A stretch of 8,510 bases of DNA, taken from an uncultured Clostridia bacterium (GTDB lineage: Bacteria > Bacillota > Clostridia > Christensenellales > Aristaeellaceae). Of this stretch, positions 6,161-8,510 are shown in pieces (positions within the stretch are counted from its first letter, which is position 1; every line of letters begins with the position of its first letter). Under the pieces are notes generated by a model. It was given only the letters and a program-made list of their open reading frames with translations. It was not told the origin of the DNA and made no database searches. A program made the position numbers and the translations under genes. The stretch spans positions 1-8,510 of the forward strand of contig CAMJXZ010000132.1 in the NCBI GenBank assembly GCA_946409855.1, written 5' to 3'.

Positions 6161-6664
6161 TCATTCGTACACCTGGTTGGCTTTGATCCAGGTCATCGCG
6201 GGGACGGTCACCTTGTTCCGCACCACCGCGCCCATCAGGATGTGGCACCCTTCCCCGAAGACGCAGTCGTGGTCGATCAGCGCGCCCACGTTCACGATGC
6301 AGGCCTCTCCAAGGCTTACATAGCGGCTGACCACGGCCTGGGTGCGGACGATGCAGCCGGGGGCCAGCGAAGCGTCCGGGCTGACGTAGGCGGTGGGATG
6401 GACCAGCACCGGGACGCGGAAGCCCGCTTCCCGGAGGATCCGGTGGTACTTCATCCGGCTTTCGTTGTTCCCCAGGGCGGCGATGGCCTCGGGGCAGTCG
6501 TCCTTCAGCGCCGGGAGGTTCCCCGTCCCGGCGATCACCGGGCCGATCCGGGCGCCCTCCGGGTGATCGTCCGCGAAGACGGTTTCCGTGTAGCCCAGCA
6601 GCCGGGCCAGTTCGTCGATCTCGGTGGAAAAGCTCCCGGCCCCGACGATGAGCAGCTTCTTCAT
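6161..6664 (-). CDS. PglD/NeuD-like sugar O- or N-acyltransferase (left-handed beta helix)
   Basis: The 167-residue protein opens with MKKLLIVGAGSF, the N-terminal nucleotide-sugar-binding fold of PglD/NeuD proteins. From about residue 86 it has left-handed beta-helix hexapeptide repeats (VLVHPTAYVSPDASLAPGCI onward). HDC at 132-134 matches the catalytic-base region of PglD (IxHDC). The C-terminus is shorter than in classical PglD and ends VPAMTWIKANQVYE. I recall a clostridial subgroup with such an ending, so truncation is not the only reading. The start at 6664 is preferred over the ATG at 6670 because the GGGAGGG site would directly touch the latter. It probably acetylates a nucleotide-linked amino sugar for a surface glycan; no glycan synthesis genes lie in the window to support a pathway. 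Confidence 0.88.
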   Translation of the reverse strand: MKKLLIVGAGSFSTEIDELARLLGYTETVFADDHPEGARIGPVIAGTGNLPALKDDCPEAIAALGNNESRMKYHRILREAGFRVPVLVHPTAYVSPDASLAPGCIVRTQAVVSRYVSLGEACIVNVGALIDHDCVFGEGCHILMGAVVRNKVTVPAMTWIKANQVYE

Positions 6665-6670
6665 CGGCAT

Positions 6671-6677
6671 CCCTCCC
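6671..6677 (-). promoter_or_regulatory. Ribosome-binding site that decides the PglD-like start
   Basis: GGGAGGG on the minus strand is six bases from the ATG at 6664 and zero bases from the ATG at 6670, so translation should begin at 6664 (MKKLL) rather than at the longer MPMKKLL form. Confidence 0.7.
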
Positions 6678-6776
6678 GATCAGGTACCGGCGGCGCGCCG
6701 GGGTGTTTTTTCGGACGCTGGCGATAGATACAGCCCGCGGATGATCCGGCAGACAGTATTGGGAATGGCAGATCAA

Positions 6777-6865
6777 CCTCATCCGTCACGCCTTCGGCGT
6801 GCCACCACCGGGGCCTGCCGGCCCGCTATCATTCTCTCTGCACAGCGGGCCGCTAATCCCCGGTG
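6777..6865. repeat. Palindromic intergenic element
   Basis: Two hairpins sit side by side. CACGCC-ttc-GGCGTG (6787-6801) is perfect. A large two-part stem follows: CACCGGGG (6806-6813) with CCCCGGTG (6858-6865), and GGCCCGCT (6820-6827) with AGCGGGCC (6844-6851). These are separated by a symmetric six-by-six internal loop and closed by a 16-base loop. The left part, CCTCATCCGTCACGCC followed by its mirror and GCCACC, resembles an intergenic repeat motif I recall from several Clostridia genomes. No T run follows on either strand. It lies between the phosphodiesterase stop and the PglD-like gene. Confidence 0.55.
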
Positions 6866-6887
6866 CTGGGTTTCGTCCGTGCCGCGC

Positions 6888-7634
6888 TCAGTTCTTCTGC
6901 GCGTTGACCGGATCTTCCAGAATATTGGTGGTGATGAAATCGATCCCCCAGGAGGCCAGGCGCAGGGCGGTCTCCGGGTCGTTCACGGTCCAGGTGTTGA
7001 CCTGGCGGCCGTGCTCGTGGAGGAAGCGGATGTGCTCTTCTTTGAGCGCGTCAAAGCGGGTGTTCAGGTCCAGCCGGTTCTCAAGCAGCGTCTCCATGAT
7101 CTCGTCCGTCACCGCCTTGGTCAGGTACTGCATCGGGTGGTCCGGCAGCATCTCCCGCAGGCACAGCAGGTTGGGCAGGTTAAAGGAGATGAAGATCGTG
7201 TGCGCCAGCTGGTCCATTTCCCGGAGCAGCCCGAGCACCTTTTCGATATAAACCGGCTCAAAATGGTTCTTGAGCTCCAGCACGCTGAACTTTTCGTACT
7301 TGCGGCAGATGTGGACGTATTCTTCCAGCGTGGGCAGCATCAGGTCTTTGCGCCGGGTGGAGCCGTCCACGTCCGGCAGGCGCAGGGCGCGCAGGGTGTC
7401 AAACCGGGTGTTTTCCACGATGAGCTCGTCCCCGGCCACCCGCTTGGTGTTTTCGTCGTGGATCAGGATGAACTGCCCGTCGGCGGTGACGTGCACGTCC
7501 GTCTCGATGGCGAAATAGGACCGGTTGGCCGCGGCGACAAAGGCGCTGGCGGTATTTTCCTTTTCCAGGCCGCTGCAGCCCCGGTGGGCCACCAGCCGGA
7601 CATTGGGCAGTTCCACATGGATGGTATCAAACAT
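6888..7634 (-). CDS. Glycerophosphodiester phosphodiesterase family protein
   Basis: The 248-residue protein is a single GDPD TIM-barrel domain of usual size, with no signal peptide. It shows the family's catalytic and metal-binding residues: HRG (H17, R18), ENT (E26-N27), ETD (E44, D46), HD (H59-D60) and the later VLELK (E120, K122). The segment NTWTVND (213-219) is the typical penultimate strand. It should hydrolyse glycerophosphodiesters to glycerol-3-phosphate and an alcohol in the cytoplasm, using a divalent metal. The start is chosen by AAGGAG nine bases upstream; the longer reading frame upstream runs into the preceding gene. It follows the membrane-anchored gene by 58 bases and is probably co-transcribed with it. 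Confidence 0.94.
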   Translation of the reverse strand: MFDTIHVELPNVRLVAHRGCSGLEKENTASAFVAAANRSYFAIETDVHVTADGQFILIHDENTKRVAGDELIVENTRFDTLRALRLPDVDGSTRRKDLMLPTLEEYVHICRKYEKFSVLELKNHFEPVYIEKVLGLLREMDQLAHTIFISFNLPNLLCLREMLPDHPMQYLTKAVTDEIMETLLENRLDLNTRFDALKEEHIRFLHEHGRQVNTWTVNDPETALRLASWGIDFITTNILEDPVNAQKN

Positions 7635-7692
7635 CGTTCCGTTCTCCTTTTTTCCTGTTTTCGGGAAGGTGTTCCGGCATCGCGGCCTTCTC

Positions 7693-8190
7693 TTACTGTT
7701 CCCGGACAAAGACGACCGTCTGTTTGTCCTGGGTGATGATCAGCTGGCTGCCGGTCAGTTCGATCGTCATGTCCTGCCCCAGGGCGTCCTCGGACGGCCT
7801 GTACTGAAGGATATTGTCATGGACGCTGTAAAAGAAAGGCATCACGGCGTCCCTGGATTCGCCCACGATGATCCATTTCCCCTGCCCGCTGCCGTCAAAG
7901 GACAGGCGCTGTTCCCTGAACGCGGCGAAGTTGTACCGCCAGGCGCTCAGGATGCTCCCTTCGGCGGCGGTGCCGCTTTCGGCGGCCATCCGCCATTCCC
8001 CCCGGACGCTCCCCAGGGCGGCCGGGTCGCCCGCCTCGGGCCGGCTGCTTCCGGCCTGCTGACCGCCGGCCGCGGGCTGCTGACCGGCCGGGGGCCGATT
8101 GTCCGCCGCGGGCTGACGGGTCACGATCAGGACTGCGGCGAGCACCGCGGCGGCCAGCACGCCCGCCGCGATGAACCATATTTTTTTCAT
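7693..8190 (-). CDS. Membrane-anchored extracytoplasmic protein with lipocalin-like domain
   Basis: The 165-residue protein has an uncleaved-looking N-terminal membrane helix (KKIWFIAAGVLAAAVLAAVL, residues 2-21). A disordered Pro/Gln/Gly/Ala spacer covers about 25-58. The folded domain (59-165) begins LGSVRGEW and shows alternating beta strands such as QRLSFDGSGQGKW, FFYSVHDNILQY, MTIELTGSQLII and TVVFVRE. This pattern is common in small lipocalin-like (DUF5640-type) proteins of Clostridia. No lipobox cysteine is present. The start is uncertain: the ATG at 8190 has AAGAGG 12 bases upstream, while the ATG at 8202 directly touches that site. A clear promoter lies upstream. Function unknown; it probably sits outside the cell membrane. 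Confidence 0.8.
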   Translation of the reverse strand: MKKIWFIAAGVLAAAVLAAVLIVTRQPAADNRPPAGQQPAAGGQQAGSSRPEAGDPAALGSVRGEWRMAAESGTAAEGSILSAWRYNFAAFREQRLSFDGSGQGKWIIVGESRDAVMPFFYSVHDNILQYRPSEDALGQDMTIELTGSQLIITQDKQTVVFVREQ

Positions 8191-8311
8191 GCCTGCATTC
8201 ATCCTCTTGGTTGGTGTTCGGCGCTTCCCGGCCTCTTTTACGGGATGCGGATCCTCCGCCGCTCCCGCGTCCCGGGGCTCTTTTCTTTCCGCGCGACGAG
8301 CGGGTTTTTCT

Positions 8312-8341
8312 ATTATAATACCGGTGAAACGATTCCCGCAA
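8312..8341 (-). promoter_or_regulatory. Sigma-A-type promoter of the lipocalin-like/GDPD operon
   Basis: On the minus strand TTGCGG (8336-8341) is 18 bases from a perfect TATAAT (8312-8317). The predicted leader is about 115 bases. The perfect palindrome GGAAAATTTTCC (8349-8360) lies seven bases upstream of the -35 box and could be an UP element or an operator. Confidence 0.7.
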
Positions 8342-8419
8342 TACGAACGGAAAATTTTCCCTCCCGGCAAAAGGACGCGCCCCGCCATCCCCGTGTCCGG
8401 CGGGAAAAAGACGCAGGAA

Positions 8420-8451
8420 GGCCCGAAGGGGGAAAGCCCCGCCTTCGGGCC
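8420..8451 (-). terminator. Terminator of the ABC permease transcript
   Basis: GGCCCGAAGG (8420-8429) pairs with CCTTCGGGCC (8442-8451), with a further GGG/CCC pairing inside. It begins five bases after the permease stop codon on the minus strand and is followed by TTCCTGCGTCTTTTT, an interrupted T tract. Confidence 0.7.
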
Positions 8452-8456
8452 GTTTG

Positions 8457-8510
8457 TTATTTCATCGCCGCCTTGCTCATGCCGGTCATGATGTATTTCT
8501 GCAGGAACAG
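8457..8510 (-). CDS. Carbohydrate ABC transporter permease, MalG type (C-terminal fragment)
   Basis: Only the last 17 codons and the TAA stop lie in the window. The peptide LFLQKYIMTGMSKAAMK matches the conserved tail of sugar-transporter inner-membrane permeases of the MalG type, which usually read F-x-Q-K-Y-x-x-x-G-x-x-x-G-A-x-K. The rest of the gene lies beyond the right edge. A terminator follows at once, so this is the last gene of its operon. Confidence 0.72.
   Translation of the reverse strand: MFLQKYIMTGMSKAAMK

Noticed and set aside
5540..6727. Plus-strand open frame of 395 codons across the acetyltransferase genes
   Set aside because: It is antisense to two genes with clear family motifs and shows His/Arg/Pro-rich low complexity.
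6806..6865. Large hairpin as the GDPD terminator
   Set aside because: The stem is strong and correctly placed, but no T-rich stretch follows on the minus strand, so it is reported as a repeat-like element instead.
6624..7736. Plus-strand open frame of 370 codons
   Set aside because: It runs antisense to the GDPD gene and crosses the palindromic element; no family signature was seen.

Overview
The window looks like a chromosomal segment of a GC-rich member of the Clostridia (Bacillota), probably a gut or rumen type. Evidence for this: strong AGGAGG-type Shine-Dalgarno sites before almost every gene, two GTG starts, sigma-A-like promoters in AT-rich gaps, a DhaS-like TetR regulator, the tail of a sugar ABC-transporter permease at the right edge, and an intergenic palindrome of a kind I recall from Clostridia. 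The genus cannot be fixed from the sequence alone. No transposase, integrase, tRNA, rRNA or CRISPR array is visible.

Left part (1-3373). A 72-residue single-module protein with its own promoter is followed by an unusual divergent cluster. On the minus strand a TetR-family regulator (GTG start) is followed by a 263-residue protein with an Xre-like helix-turn-helix, a Pro/Ala linker, amphipathic glycine-rich segments and a C-terminal membrane anchor. On the plus strand a 145-residue NTF2-like hypothetical protein is followed by a 210-residue paralogue of the anchored protein. This paralogue lacks the membrane segment and carries a duplicated Cys-x-Cys linker. The gap between the two arms holds a good plus-strand promoter, with one perfect palindrome overlapping its -35 box and another between its boxes. 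These are natural candidate operators for the TetR protein. The layout suggests one regulated unit with a membrane-bound and a soluble copy of the same architecture. Its function is unknown and it is the best candidate here for an undescribed system.

Middle part (3374-5566). A 571-residue ABC1/UbiB/AarF-family atypical kinase converges on the cluster. Each side has its own intrinsic terminator, and the terminators are crossed so that the two 3' ends overlap. The kinase has an acidic insertion between its catalytic loop and DFG motif and two C-terminal membrane segments. Upstream of it lies a GC-rich, apparently non-coding gap with a possible promoter.

Right part (5567-8510). All genes here are on the minus strand. 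A PglD/NeuD-like left-handed beta-helix acyltransferase precedes a GNAT acetyltransferase. Upstream of these, beyond a large palindromic element, a membrane-anchored lipocalin-like protein precedes a glycerophosphodiester phosphodiesterase; the pair is driven by a clear promoter. The window ends with a terminator and the last 17 codons of a MalG-type carbohydrate ABC permease.
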